Below, piece after piece: positions 26,514-35,964 of a stretch of 64,000 nt of DNA. Below the pieces are notes generated by a model, which had not been told where the DNA came from, searched no databases, and saw only the letters and a list, made by a program, of their open reading frames with translations. The position numbers and the translations under genes are program-made. Source of the DNA: Myxococcaceae bacterium (GTDB taxonomy: Bacteria > Myxococcota > Myxococcia > Myxococcales > Myxococcaceae); NCBI GenBank assembly GCA_016926755.1, contig JAFGNZ010000128.1, forward strand, positions 1-64,000, written 5' to 3'. Each line of letters opens with the position of its first letter. The stretch's first letter is position 1.

Positions 26514-29500
26514 TCAGCCCGCCACGGCCGCCGCCGAGCGCCGGGGCTGGAGGGCGCGGCGCACCTTGGCCGCGAGCACGTCCGGGTTCACCGGATAGGT
26601 GAGGACGTCATCCGCCCCGGCATCGAGCCCTGCCTCCACCATGCCCGGATCCTCCGGCGGGGCGAGGATGAAGAGGGGCAGCTCGGCGGTGGGCGCGGCG
26701 GAGCGCAGCGAGCGGGTGAGCGAGGCCGCCTCCCCGTCCGGCAGGCGCGCGGCCACCACCAGCGCGTGGGCGCCTGCTGCCAGCAGCTCCCGGATGCGAG
26801 CGACCGAGTCGGCGAGCAGCACTCGGATTCCATCCGCGAGGAAGCGCGCCTGCACGGTGGCGGAGCGCGCCGGGTCCGGCTCGGCCAGGACGATGGTGGG
26901 AGAGGCGCTGTCACCGAGCACCAGCTCGGCCACCTCGGCGGCCAGGGCCTCCAGGGCATTGGCGGGCACCCGGCCCTCCTCCCGCAAGCGGACGAGCGCG
27001 CGCGAGGCGGTGTCCGGCGTGGGAGAGGCCGTGCCGACCGCCTCCATCAGCGCGGTGGCGGCGCTGAGCGCCAGGGCCGCGCGGCTGGGGTGCGGCGCCG
27101 GTGCCTTCCCCTCCGCGCACGCGCTGATGACGGAGGACAGCTCTCCCGCATCCCGGCCCACCAGCGCGCGCACCGCCTCGCATGCGGGCCGGACGAACGT
27201 CTCCTTGCCCTCGAGGCGTGACGCGCAAGCCATGGCATACGCCGCGGCCGAGGCCCGCTCCGCCTCCGCCCGCCCCGCGCCGAGCCGGATCGCCACGCGC
27301 CGGGCCAGCCGGGCCAGCGCCGCGCCCTGGACACCCGCCCCCCCCAGGGCGGCCAGGGCCGCGTCCAGCACCCGGGCGTGCAGCCGCGCCGCGCGCGCCA
27401 GCGGGCCCGCCTCGCCGCCGAGCGCCTCCGCCAGCGAGGGCAGCACGCGCACCTCCATCGTGGGCGCCGCCGCCAGCAGCCGCGCCACCACCGCCGGGGT
27501 GTCCGAGATCGTGTCGCCCGCGACGAGCGCCACCTCGATACCGCCCAGCGCCACCGCGCGCTCGGCGTCCGCGCTGGAGCTGCCGGCCGCCGCCACGCCC
27601 TGCCGCGAGAAGAGGCGCACGGCCGCCTCCCGCTGCTCCACGTCGTCCGCCACCACGAGCAGCGTGCGCGCCAGCGAGCGCGGCGGGGGGCGCGTGGGCT
27701 GGGGCGCCGGCTCCGGGGGCTTCGGTGGAGCCCTCTCGGCCACCGGCGCCGGGGCCATGAAGGAGGCCTCGTCGAGCACCCGCTCGCGGGTGCCGGTGTG
27801 CTTGTCCGCGAAGGGCATCACGCCGGGCTGCGTCTCGGCGGCGCTCACCTTCATCAGGTTGGCCCAGTCCGGCCCTACCGTCGGCTCATCCCCCCGATAG
27901 AAGCGGTTGATGGTGCGGCGGATGGCGCCCTCGCTGGCGAGCAGGCCGCGCACGGCGTAGCCGGTGCGGAACTGGAGCTCGTCCAGGCGCTCCAGGTTCT
28001 GCGGCTCGCGCATGGCGCAGTACAGCTCCTTGCCCTGGAGGGTAAGAGGGACGGCCTCGAAGCGCTCGGCGTGCTCCAGCGGCAGCAACGACAGCAGCGG
28101 CGTGGGCACCGGCAGCGCGCGGAGCTGGTGCTCGGCGATGAAGGGGATGCCGAGCTGCTCGCTGATGGCGGCCACCAGCTCCTCGTCCGTGACGAGGCCC
28201 TCGGCCACGAGCCGCTCCCCCAGCTTGCCCCCCTCGCGCCGCTGCCGCTCGAGCATGCCCCTCAGCTGCGCCTCCGTGAGCTTGCCCGCGGACAGCAGCA
28301 GCTCTCCCAGCGGGCGCCGCACCACCGGACGCGGGCGCAGCGCGGCGAGCTGGAGGATCTGCGCGGACGCGGAGCGCGGCGGGAGCGCGATGCGGCGCGA
28401 GGGCTCCGGGCAGCCCTGAGGCACCGGGACCGGGGTGAGGCGACGCCCCGGCTCCGGGCTCCCCGCCGGGCCCAGCGGCGACGGCAGGGACGGGCGCTGC
28501 AGCTCCGAGCGGGAGTGGGTGCGGATGGCCACCGTCTTCGCCCCGGACATCACCGGCGCGGTGGCCGGTACCGGCGGGCTGACAGGAGCCGGCGTCAGCT
28601 TCGGCAAGGCGGCGCGCTGCGGCACCGGCCAGGTCGTCGAGCGCGAGGGCGCGCCGCGCGTCCCAGCGGGAGGAGAGCCCCCCTCCGCGCCGAGCCGGAT
28701 CTCCTCGCCGCGCGTCTCCACCGTCCCCCCGCCCTCCAGCGGCGAGCGCCGGGAAGGGAAGCTGCGCGCGAAGAGCCGGGCCACGTCCTGCGGGCCCACG
28801 CGCAGGCGGTGATCGAAGAGGAAGTTCTGCAGCGCATCGGACAAGTCGCGCGCGCGCTGGAAGCGGGACACCGGATCCGGGGCCAGGGCGCGGGTGACGA
28901 TGCTCCACAGCGGCGCGGGCACGCCCGGCACGGGCGCCACCGTCTTCACGTCGAAGGAGGAGATGTCGCGCAGGATCTGGAAGTAGTCCGGCCCGCAGAA
29001 GAGCTGCTGGCCCGAGAGCAGCTCGTACAGCAGCAGCCCCAGGAGGAACAGGTCCGCGCGCTGATCCACCGCGGCGCCGCGCACCTGCTCCGGGGCGAGG
29101 TAACCCACCTTGCCCTTCACCACGCCCACCTCGGTGCCCGTCTGCACGTTGGCGGCCTTGGCGATGCCGAAGTCGGCGAGCTTCACCTCGCCCGCGGCGG
29201 CGATCATCACGTTGGAGGGGTTGATGTCGCGGTGGATGATGTTGAGCGGCCGGCCCGCCCCGTCGAGCTTCTCGTGGGCGTAGGCCAGGCCCTCGGCCAC
29301 CTGCTGGACGATGAAGCACACCTCGCGCAGGCCCAGGGGCACCTGCTGGGCGGAGGCGGCACGCTGGAGGGCGCGGAGGTTCTCTCCATCCACGAACTCC
29401 ATCACCATGTAGTACTGGCCACGCACGCACCCCAGATCGAACACCTGGACGACGTTGGCGTGCTGCAGCGAGACGGTCAGCTTCGCCTCGCGCAGGAACA

Positions 29501-29651
29501 GCTCGATGAATTCCTTGTCCTGCGCGAGCGAGGGCAGCACGCGCTTGACCGCGACAGGCTTCTCGAAGCCCTCGGCTCCGAGCACCTTCGCGAGGAAGAC
29601 TTCCGCCATGCCCCCTGCGGCCAGCTTGCGGATGAGTCGGTAGGTGGCCAC
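26514..29651 (-). CDS. Ser/Thr kinase fused to MshEN and pseudo-receiver domains
   Basis: 1045 residues from the GTG at 29651 (GGGGAG site five bases upstream). Order: kinase domain (about 1-265; Lys36, HRDINPSN at 140-147, DFGIAKA at 160-166); low-complexity linker; MshEN-type GspE N-terminal module at about 460-600 (RPLGELLLSAGKLTEAQLRG, LGERLVAEGLVTDEELVAAI, NRFYRG); a first receiver-like domain near 665; an Ala-rich helical region; and a second receiver-like domain near 920-1035 (TIVLAEPDPARSATVQARFL). Both receivers lack the usual acceptor Asp (ALVVAARLPDGEA has Ala). MshEN modules bind cyclic di-GMP in other proteins, so this may join that signal to Ser/Thr phosphorylation. No membrane segment, so soluble. 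Confidence 0.88.
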   Translation of the reverse strand: MATYRLIRKLAAGGMAEVFLAKVLGAEGFEKPVAVKRVLPSLAQDKEFIELFLREAKLTVSLQHANVVQVFDLGCVRGQYYMVMEFVDGENLRALQRAASAQQVPLGLREVCFIVQQVAEGLAYAHEKLDGAGRPLNIIHRDINPSNVMIAAAGEVKLADFGIAKAANVQTGTEVGVVKGKVGYLAPEQVRGAAVDQRADLFLLGLLLYELLSGQQLFCGPDYFQILRDISSFDVKTVAPVPGVPAPLWSIVTRALAPDPVSRFQRARDLSDALQNFLFDHRLRVGPQDVARLFARSFPSRRSPLEGGGTVETRGEEIRLGAEGGSPPAGTRGAPSRSTTWPVPQRAALPKLTPAPVSPPVPATAPVMSGAKTVAIRTHSRSELQRPSLPSPLGPAGSPEPGRRLTPVPVPQGCPEPSRRIALPPRSASAQILQLAALRPRPVVRRPLGELLLSAGKLTEAQLRGMLERQRREGGKLGERLVAEGLVTDEELVAAISEQLGIPFIAEHQLRALPVPTPLLSLLPLEHAERFEAVPLTLQGKELYCAMREPQNLERLDELQFRTGYAVRGLLASEGAIRRTINRFYRGDEPTVGPDWANLMKVSAAETQPGVMPFADKHTGTRERVLDEASFMAPAPVAERAPPKPPEPAPQPTRPPPRSLARTLLVVADDVEQREAAVRLFSRQGVAAAGSSSADAERAVALGGIEVALVAGDTISDTPAVVARLLAAAPTMEVRVLPSLAEALGGEAGPLARAARLHARVLDAALAALGGAGVQGAALARLARRVAIRLGAGRAEAERASAAAYAMACASRLEGKETFVRPACEAVRALVGRDAGELSSVISACAEGKAPAPHPSRAALALSAATALMEAVGTASPTPDTASRALVRLREEGRVPANALEALAAEVAELVLGDSASPTIVLAEPDPARSATVQARFLADGIRVLLADSVARIRELLAAGAHALVVAARLPDGEAASLTRSLRSAAPTAELPLFILAPPEDPGMVEAGLDAGADDVLTYPVNPDVLAAKVRRALQPRRSAAAVAG

Positions 29652-29871
29652 GTGAACTCCCCCCAACCGGGTGTGGTGGGAGCCCAGATGTGCACGGCCG
29701 ATCGGAATAGTGAGTGCCTGCTCGCCAGGATCCTCTCGAACGTCGGATCGCGGGCACTCGGGCGCGCCCCGGGCACATGAAGCGTCGAAGGTTGAGCAGG
29801 CACACGCCCACCGTGGAGGTAGGCAGGGCTACACAGAGGTGCTCACGGCGCGCGCACCGCGCCAGCCCTGG

Positions 29872-31002
29872 CTAGCCGAACAGCTCCTTCACCTTGTCGA
29901 AGAAGGTCTTGGACTGCGGGTGGCTCTCCTCGCCCGACAGCTCCGCGAACTTCTCCAGCAGCTCGCGCTGCCTGGCGGACAGCTCCGTGGGCGTCTCGAT
30001 GATGACGCGCACGTGCTGATCCCCGCGCTGCTGGCTGTGCAGGTGCGGGATGCCCTTGCCCTTGAGCCGGAACACCTTGCCGGACTGCGTGCCCGCCGGC
30101 ACCGTCATCTTCACCTTCCCGTCCAGCGTGGGCACGTCGATCTTCGCCCCCAGCGCCGCCTGCGTGAAGGAGATGGGCACCTCGCAGAACACCTCGTAGT
30201 CCTCGCGCTGGAAGAGCGGGTGCTCGCGGACGATCACCGTCACGTACAAGTCCCCGGCCTGGCCGCCGCGATCACCCGGCTCGCCCATGCCCGAAAGGCG
30301 CACCCGCGTCCCGTTGTCCACGCCGGCGGGGATGGCCACCTCGATCACTTCCTCGGAGGGCACCTTGCCCGAGCCGCGGCAGCGCGAGCACGGATCCGGG
30401 ATGACGGCGCCCGTGCCGTTGCAGTCGCCGCACGTGCGAGACACCGCGAAGAAGCCCTGCGTGAAGCGCACCTCGCCCACGCCGCCGCAGGTGCCGCACG
30501 GCTTGGGGGGCATGCCGCTCTTGCTGCCCGAGCCGCTGCACGTCTCACACTTCTTGGGGCGCGGGATGGGGACCTTGGGGCGGCAGCCGAACGCCGCCTC
30601 CTCGAAGGAGATCTCCAGGTTGTAGCGCAGGTCCGCGCCCCGGCCCGGGCCACCTCGGCCGCGCCCGCGCCCTCCGCCGCCGAAGATCTCGCCGAAGATG
30701 TCCCCGAAGATGTCGTTGATGTTGACGCCTTGGAAGCCGCCGAAGCCCTCGAAGCCGGAGCTCCCAGCCCCCGCATGGCCGAAGCGGTCATACCGGGAGC
30801 GGCGCTCGGGATCGCTGAGCACCTCGTAGGCCTCGGAGGCCTCCTTGAACTTCTCCTCGGCCTCCTTGTTCCCCGGGTTGCGGTCCGGGTGGTACTGCAG
30901 CGCCACCTTCCGGAAGGCGCTCTTCAGCTCCTGAGGGCTGACGTTCTTCTGGACGCCGAGAATTTCGTAGTAGTCCCGCTTCTGTCCCGCCGCCGCTGGC
31001 AT
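29872..31002 (-). CDS. dnaJ: Chaperone DnaJ
   Basis: 376 residues, the standard type I DnaJ length. J domain with [20 protein letters not shown] and the HPD motif in [14 protein letters not shown]; a Gly/Phe-rich region ([22 protein letters not shown]); four zinc motifs [24 protein letters not shown] and CSRCRGSG; then the two beta-domain substrate-binding halves and a C-terminal dimerisation helix ([18 protein letters not shown]). It stimulates DnaK ATP hydrolysis and delivers unfolded clients. dnaK and grpE are not adjacent, so this is a separate dnaJ locus; myxobacteria carry several. An inverted repeat brackets its upstream region. Confidence 0.97.
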   Translation of the reverse strand: MPAAAGQKRDYYEILGVQKNVSPQELKSAFRKVALQYHPDRNPGNKEAEEKFKEASEAYEVLSDPERRSRYDRFGHAGAGSSGFEGFGGFQGVNINDIFGDIFGEIFGGGGRGRGRGGPGRGADLRYNLEISFEEAAFGCRPKVPIPRPKKCETCSGSGSKSGMPPKPCGTCGGVGEVRFTQGFFAVSRTCGDCNGTGAVIPDPCSRCRGSGKVPSEEVIEVAIPAGVDNGTRVRLSGMGEPGDRGGQAGDLYVTVIVREHPLFQREDYEVFCEVPISFTQAALGAKIDVPTLDGKVKMTVPAGTQSGKVFRLKGKGIPHLHSQQRGDQHVRVIIETPTELSARQRELLEKFAELSGEESHPQSKTFFDKVKELFG

Positions 31003-31011
31003 CGCGTCAAA

Positions 31012-31092
31012 CCCCTGGATTTATTAGCCTTTTCAACCCGCGTAGAATCTTGATCCACTATAACGCAGGGTTCGCGGGCAGCAATCCAGGGG
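31012..31092. repeat. 10-base inverted repeat bracketing the dnaJ promoter region
   Basis: CCCCTGGATT at 31012-31021 and its exact reverse complement AATCCAGGGG at 31083-31092, 61 bases apart, lying 10-90 bases upstream of the dnaJ start. The core between them holds the best promoter-like sequence. The arms are not of the CIRCE type (TTAGCACTC). Confidence 0.5.
31057..31084 (-). promoter_or_regulatory. Possible dnaJ promoter
   Basis: On the minus strand TTGCTG (31079-31084), a 16-base gap, then TATAGT (31057-31062), five of six matches to the -10 consensus; the -35 is weak. The distance to the dnaJ ATG is about 55 bases. Read by eye; no start-site data. Confidence 0.3.
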
Positions 31093-31113
31093 CGTGAGCG
31101 GACAGGGAGCCGG

Positions 31114-31560
31114 CTAGACCATCCAGATGCGGTTCACGGTGAGCTCCATGCGGGCCAGCCGGCGCTTGAGGGCCTGGTCCACCGAGCCGCTGGCCACCCA
31201 CTTGGGCACCACGAAGTGCAGCTCCGCGGTGTAGAGCTTGGCGGCGCTGGCCAGCAGGCTCCAGCGGTTCTCGGCGAGAGGATCCTCCACCAGCTCCGGG
31301 GTGACGATCTCGAGGATGATCGGCGTGCGATTCGAGTCCGTCTGCCGGCAGGTGAAGTCAGGCCGGTGGTCTTCGATGGTTCCCGAGAGGACAGGCGGCG
31401 GCATGAAGCCAGGGAGCCGGGCTTTGATGTCCGTGTAGCCGATTGTCCGGAAGTACTCAGCCATGAGCCAGAGGAGCCGCCGCCGCTCCTCGTCCTCCAC
31501 CACCGGCTCACAGCCGGGACTGAACAGCGCTTCTTTCTGGTTCGTGTCGTTGATGTCCAT
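31114..31560 (-). CDS. Small protein, possible restriction-nuclease fold
   Basis: About 148 residues from the ATG at 31560; an in-frame GTG at 31584 is less likely because no ribosome site precedes it. Residues 20-45 are helical (EDEERRRLLWLMAEYFRTIG). PDFTC and, after a 10-residue spacer, IILEIVTPEL recall the PD...(D/E)xK core of restriction-like nucleases, with Thr in place of the last Lys. A following helix-strand unit (YTAELHFVVPKWVASGSVDQ) fits the same fold. It is divergent from the ABC transporter gene. The assignment is tentative; a domain-only regulator or anti-phage protein is also possible. Confidence 0.6.
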   Translation of the reverse strand: MDINDTNQKEALFSPGCEPVVEDEERRRLLWLMAEYFRTIGYTDIKARLPGFMPPPVLSGTIEDHRPDFTCRQTDSNRTPIILEIVTPELVEDPLAENRWSLLASAAKLYTAELHFVVPKWVASGSVDQALKRRLARMELTVNRIWMV

Positions 31561-31672
31561 GGCTCCCGAAAAGCTGTCCGCCACAGAGGCCTACAGCAAC
31601 GATCGGGCCAGCGTGCGCTGGCCGGCAGGCCGCGGGACGAGCAAGGGAGCCGAGGCAGCGGACTGAAGCACC

Positions 31673-33475
31673 TTGGCCCTGGCGCGGCGCGGTGAGAGAG
31701 TCCGCGCCTCCGTGGCCCCCCGTCCCTCTGCGCACGTCTACCGCCGCCTGCTGGGCTATCTGCGCCCCTACTGGCGGCTGCTCGTCGCGGGCCTGGGCGC
31801 CTCCCTGCTCGCCGCGGCGGCCACCTCCGCGTACGCGTGGCTGGTGGGGCCGCTGCTGCGCGCCGTGCTCACCGGAGAGGCCATCACCCTGGCTGGCCTG
31901 AGCCTGCCGCCGGAGGAGATGCTGCGCCGGCTGCCGCTGCTGGTGGTGGCGGTGGCCGCGGTGAAGGCCACGGCCCAGTTCCTCCAGGGTGGGTGGATGC
32001 AGCGGCTGGGCCAGCGGGTGATGGCGGATCTGCGCGGCTTCTTCTACTCCCGGCTGCTCGCCCAGCCGCCGGCCTTCTTCGAGCGGCGGCACTCCGGCGA
32101 GCTGCTCTCGCGCTTCACCGCGGACGTGCCGCTGGTGGAGTTCTCCGTCACGCAGGCCCTGTCCTCCTATGTAAAGGACGGCATGCAGATCCTCGCGCTG
32201 CTCGTCACCTGCGCGCTGATCGACGCGAAGCTGTCCCTGCTCACCTTCGTGGTGATGCCGGCCACGGTGCTGCCGGTGACGCGCTTCGCGCGCTCGCTGA
32301 AGAAGGTGGCCACCCGCTCGCAGGCGAGCCTGGGCGCGCTCACCTCCCTCACCGCCGAGCAGCTCCAGAACCTGCCGGTGGTGCAGGCCTACGGCGGGGT
32401 GCCTCGGGCGCTGAGCACCTTCGACGCGGAGGCCGAGCGCTACCTGGGGGAGATGCGCCGCTCGCTCTTCCTGCGCGGCGCCTTCAGCCCCACGGTGGAG
32501 ATGCTGGGCATCGTCGGCGTGGCGCTGGTGGTGATGTGGGGCGCGCGCGCGGTGGCGGCCGAGCCCGCGCTGGCCGGGCGCCTGCTCTCCTTCATCGCCG
32601 CGGCGCTGCTGCTCTACCAGCCGGTGAAGTCGCTCAGCGGCACGCTCTCGCAGGTGCTCACCGGGCTGGTGGCCGCCGAGCGCCTCTTCTCCATCGCCGA
32701 CGAGCCGGCCCCGCCGGACGAGGGCAGACAGGCCGGGCCGCTGGCGAAGGCGCTGGTGCTCGAGGAGGTGCGCGCCACCTACCCGGACGGCCGCGAGGGG
32801 CTGCGGGGGGTGAGCCTCACCGTGCCGGCGGGCGCGCGGGTGGCGCTGGTGGGGGCCTCGGGCGCGGGGAAGACGACGCTCTTCTCGGTGCTGCTCGGCT
32901 TCCTGCCCACGAGCGGCGGCGCGGTGCGCTGGGATGACGTGCCGCTGCCGGAGCTGAAGCCCTCCAGCGTGCGCGCGCAGATGGCGTGGGTGCCGCAGGA
33001 GCCCGTCCTCTTCTCCGGCACCGTGCGCCACAACCTGCTGCTGGGCCGCCCGGAGGCCAGCGACGCCGAGCTGTGGGAGGCGCTGGTGCTGGCGCACGCG
33101 GAGGACTTCGTGCGCGCGCTGCCCGGCGCCCTGGACGAGCCGGTGGGCGAGCGCGGCTCACGGCTCTCCGGCGGACAGCGGCAGCGGCTGGCCCTGGCGC
33201 GCGCCTTCCTGCGCCGCCCCTCGCTGCTGCTGCTGGACGAGCCCACCAGCGCCCTGGACGCCGCCAGCGAGGCCGCGGTGGGCGCGGGGCTGGCCGAGCT
33301 GATGAAGGGCCGCACGGTGCTCGTCATCGCTCACCGGCTCTCCACGGTGCGGGACGCGGACCTCATCCTCGTGCTGGATGCGGGCCGGGTGGTGGAGTCC
33401 GGCACCCACGCGCAGCTGGTGGCCCGCCAGGGCCGCTACGCGCAGCTCCTGGGAGAGGGCGCCGTCGCCGCCTGA
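31673..33475 (+). CDS. ABC exporter, MsbA-like half-transporter
   Basis: About 600 residues with the export layout: six membrane helices (LLVAGLGASLLAAAATSAYA, LPLLVVAVAAVKATAQFLQG and others) and an ATPase domain from about 360 with Walker A GASGAGKTTLFS, Q loop WVPQEPVLFSGTV, signature LSGGQRQRLALARAFLR, Walker B LLLLDEPTSALDAASE and H loop VIAHRLSTVRDADLI. Such homodimers flip lipids, peptides or drugs to the outer leaflet. The substrate is unknown; MsbA-type lipid A export is one option, but waaA/lpxK-type genes are not next to it. The start at 31673 is a TTG; a GTG at 31712 is an alternative with GAGAGAG upstream. Confidence 0.92.
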   Translation: MALARRGERVRASVAPRPSAHVYRRLLGYLRPYWRLLVAGLGASLLAAAATSAYAWLVGPLLRAVLTGEAITLAGLSLPPEEMLRRLPLLVVAVAAVKATAQFLQGGWMQRLGQRVMADLRGFFYSRLLAQPPAFFERRHSGELLSRFTADVPLVEFSVTQALSSYVKDGMQILALLVTCALIDAKLSLLTFVVMPATVLPVTRFARSLKKVATRSQASLGALTSLTAEQLQNLPVVQAYGGVPRALSTFDAEAERYLGEMRRSLFLRGAFSPTVEMLGIVGVALVVMWGARAVAAEPALAGRLLSFIAAALLLYQPVKSLSGTLSQVLTGLVAAERLFSIADEPAPPDEGRQAGPLAKALVLEEVRATYPDGREGLRGVSLTVPAGARVALVGASGAGKTTLFSVLLGFLPTSGGAVRWDDVPLPELKPSSVRAQMAWVPQEPVLFSGTVRHNLLLGRPEASDAELWEALVLAHAEDFVRALPGALDEPVGERGSRLSGGQRQRLALARAFLRRPSLLLLDEPTSALDAASEAAVGAGLAELMKGRTVLVIAHRLSTVRDADLILVLDAGRVVESGTHAQLVARQGRYAQLLGEGAVAA

Positions 33476-33530
33476 GCCCCGCTGCCGCGCGCTTGCGTCC
33501 TGCCCCTGGCTTTGCCAGCGTCCCCTCGGC

Positions 33531-33911
33531 ATGTCGCGCGAGCCCGCCCCGCTCAACCTCAACACGCTGCTGCTGATCCCCGCACTGCTCCTGGCGGCCG
33601 TGGCGTGCTGGGCTGTCGCGACGCGTCAACTCCCGCTCGCCGCGGCGGCCACCCTCACGCTGTTGCTGGTCCCCATCATCTTCCGGCTGGTGACGCGCAC
33701 CTGGTACCGCGGGCTGGTGCTGCGCGGGCTGGGCCTGTTCATCCTCGGCTTCCACGTGCCGATGTTCATCCTTGGATTCTTCGCGCGCGCCAACATCGGC
33801 TGCGCGCCGGGCAAGTGCTTGGCACTGGTCATCCTGGGCGCGCTCCTGGGCCCCATCGTGGGCCTGCTGTTCACAGTCGTTTACTGGCTGGTCGGTCGGC
33901 CTCCAGTCTGA
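33531..33911 (+). CDS. Small inner-membrane protein
   Basis: 126 residues from the ATG at 33531, with four predicted membrane helices (LLLIPALLLAAVACWAVATR, AATLTLLLVPIIFRLV, LVLRGLGLFILGFHVPMFIL, LALVILGALLGPIVGLLFTV). One segment contains two Cys (GCAPGKC). No family is recognised. It lies between the ABC exporter and the following membrane protein on the same strand, with 55- and 37-base gaps, and may be part of the same envelope-related unit. Confidence 0.72.
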   Translation: MSREPAPLNLNTLLLIPALLLAAVACWAVATRQLPLAAAATLTLLLVPIIFRLVTRTWYRGLVLRGLGLFILGFHVPMFILGFFARANIGCAPGKCLALVILGALLGPIVGLLFTVVYWLVGRPPV

Positions 33912-33948
33912 GTTCCCGGGGTTGGCAGCGGTACCTAGTTTCCCGGAA

Positions 33949-35964
33949 ATGCTTGTTACCGCCAGACCCAGCCTCGCCCCCGGTGTGGTTGCGGCCGCTA
34001 CCGCGCCGATGACCGTCCTGTTCTCCTCCTGGCTGTTGATCCACCAGGCCGGGGGCCTGGATGAGCTGGCCCGGGTGACGGGCTCGGCGGGGGCCTTCTC
34101 CACCCTCGTCCTGCTGTCCGGGCTGGTGGAGCTGTCCTTCCTGACGCTGATGATCTGCCACCTCGGCATGGGGCGCCTGGTGCCGCTGCCGGTGATGCTG
34201 GGCATGGCCACACTGCCGTGGACGGTGGGGCTGCTGGGCAGCGAGGTCGTCGTGAACCGCGTGGTGGCGATCCTGGCGGAGCTGGACGCCGCGGACGCGC
34301 GCAGCGCGCTGGCGCTGGGGGTGGGAGAGGCCATGGCCTCAAGGATGCTGGGCGCGTGGATGAGCGCGACGCTGCTGACGGGCCTCGGGCTGGGGCTGGC
34401 GACGGTCGGAGCCACCGGGGTGGGCGCGTGGCACTGCGCGCACCGCGGCTCCACGACCAGCCTGCTCTTCGGTGTCCTCGTGGCCTTCGCGCTGGCGACC
34501 ATTGCCCTGGTGGGCGCGCTGGAGGCCCACCAGCTCTTCGATGCGCTCATGCGGGTGGCCCACGCCCCCCTCTCCGCGCGCGCCCGCCTCCTGTATGACG
34601 CGACCGAGGGCATGACGGACCTGCGGTCGCTCCGTTACACCTGCATGGCCCTGCTCGCCACCCTGGGCGTGATGTTCTTCGCCTGGCAGGCCCGCCGGCG
34701 CGCGCGCCCTGCCCAGGGGTGGATGGGGAGCGCCTTCCTCGCGGCCGCCGTCACCTCCCTGCTGCTGCTCGATGCCCACCCGATGAGCACCGCCACCGCG
34801 GGCGCGCGCTCCGCGGGGCTCGGCCCCTTCCTGCTCCCCGCCGACTTCGAGGCCCTCGAGGCTCCCCGCGCCTCCAGGCCCCTCTCGCTCATGACGCTCG
34901 CCACCCTGGAGGGGCTCACGTCCGCGGAGGGAGCCCGCCTCCCCTGGAGTGCACCGCCCGAGGCGCTCGCCGAGGCGCTCTCCTCCTCGCTTCGCTCCCG
35001 GGGCGCGCGCGCCACCGTCAAGGAGCTCACCCCAGAGCCCGTGCTGCCGTTGCTGGTGGACGCCCGGCTCTCCGGGGCCACCGCCCGTCGCCTCCTGGAG
35101 GCGAGCACCCACGCCGGCGCGCACTCCGTGGAGCTGGTGGGCAGACAGCCGCATACGGCCAGCCCGGCGCAGCTGCACCAGCTCCAGGCCCGAGCGCCTC
35201 TCTTTCCCATGCTCGTGGCGCAGCCGGGGACGCTGAAGCTGCTGCTGCCCTCGGCGCTGGCGAAGGGCGTCATCCCCGGCTGGCGGGCCCGCTTCGAGCG
35301 CGGTGACACGCTGAGCCTCTCGCGCGCGAGCGGTGGCGACGTCCTCACCCTCTCCCTGCACGCCTCGCTCGCGGAGGTGCCGGACGTCCTCGCCGGCACG
35401 TTCGTCGGGCTGGAGCTCTCGGAGGAGATCTCCCTGAGGGAGCTGAGCGCCGCGGCCGAGGTGCTCGGCGTGGCGGGGGCCTCTCCCGTGGTGCTGTACG
35501 AGCCGAGTTCCCTCACGGCCCGGCCCGCCGACGGCGGCACGGATGCCCTGTGGAGCGCTCCCGCCTCCGGGCCCCTCGCGCCCGGGCTCCTCCATCGGCT
35601 GGTAGAGGGCCAACACCATGTGCTGGAGGCGTTCCAGGAGGCGCAGGAGGAGGCCCGGCGCGCGCGGGAGCCCCACCAGGCGCGCCCCTTGGAGTTCGCT
35701 CAGAGGATCGAGGCGAACAGCACGATGGCGGCGATCAAGCCCAGGCCGAAGACCACCAGGGTCACCACACCCTCATATCTTCTGGACGACTGGGGCACCT
35801 TCGGCGCCGCGTCCCGAGGAGACTCCCTCGCCTCGGAGGAGGCCTGCGCCGGGGCCGCGGAGGGCTCCCGAGGCCGCTCGGCGGAGTGGGTGACGATGGA
35901 GGCCTCCCGGAGCTCCAGGCCCTCTCGCGCCAGCGCGAGCACCCGCTTCATGTGGAGTATGTAA
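33949..35964 (+). CDS. Polytopic membrane protein with a C-terminal soluble domain; 3' end overlaps the next gene
   Basis: 671 residues from the ATG at 33949. The first 290 hold about seven membrane helices (PMTVLFSSWLLIHQAGG, TLVLLSGLVELSFLTLMICH, SLLFGVLVAFALATIALVGA and others) with a short motif GLGLGLATVGATG. Residues 330-580 are a soluble alpha/beta domain (LLVDARLSGATARRLLEAST, VELVGRQPH). The frame stays open 265 bases into the opposing gene; the last ~88 residues are the reverse of that gene's sequence and look random, so the true end is probably near 35700. A lost stop codon or a frameshift is likely. I do not recognise the family. Confidence 0.7.
   Translation: MLVTARPSLAPGVVAAATAPMTVLFSSWLLIHQAGGLDELARVTGSAGAFSTLVLLSGLVELSFLTLMICHLGMGRLVPLPVMLGMATLPWTVGLLGSEVVVNRVVAILAELDAADARSALALGVGEAMASRMLGAWMSATLLTGLGLGLATVGATGVGAWHCAHRGSTTSLLFGVLVAFALATIALVGALEAHQLFDALMRVAHAPLSARARLLYDATEGMTDLRSLRYTCMALLATLGVMFFAWQARRRARPAQGWMGSAFLAAAVTSLLLLDAHPMSTATAGARSAGLGPFLLPADFEALEAPRASRPLSLMTLATLEGLTSAEGARLPWSAPPEALAEALSSSLRSRGARATVKELTPEPVLPLLVDARLSGATARRLLEASTHAGAHSVELVGRQPHTASPAQLHQLQARAPLFPMLVAQPGTLKLLLPSALAKGVIPGWRARFERGDTLSLSRASGGDVLTLSLHASLAEVPDVLAGTFVGLELSEEISLRELSAAAEVLGVAGASPVVLYEPSSLTARPADGGTDALWSAPASGPLAPGLLHRLVEGQHHVLEAFQEAQEEARRAREPHQARPLEFAQRIEANSTMAAIKPRPKTTRVTTPSYLLDDWGTFGAASRGDSLASEEACAGAAEGSRGRSAEWVTMEASRSSRPSRASASTRFMWSM

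Noticed and set aside
26514-29651. Calling the kinase domain inactive because HRDINPSN lacks the usual Lys
   Set aside because: The catalytic Asp and metal-binding Asn are intact, and this variant is frequent among myxobacterial kinases that are thought active.
27378-29780. Long open frame on the plus strand, 800 codons, opposite the kinase fusion
   Set aside because: The product is rich in Arg, Leu and His with no domain, the known signature of a reading frame antisense to a GC-rich gene. The minus-strand frame has full kinase motifs.
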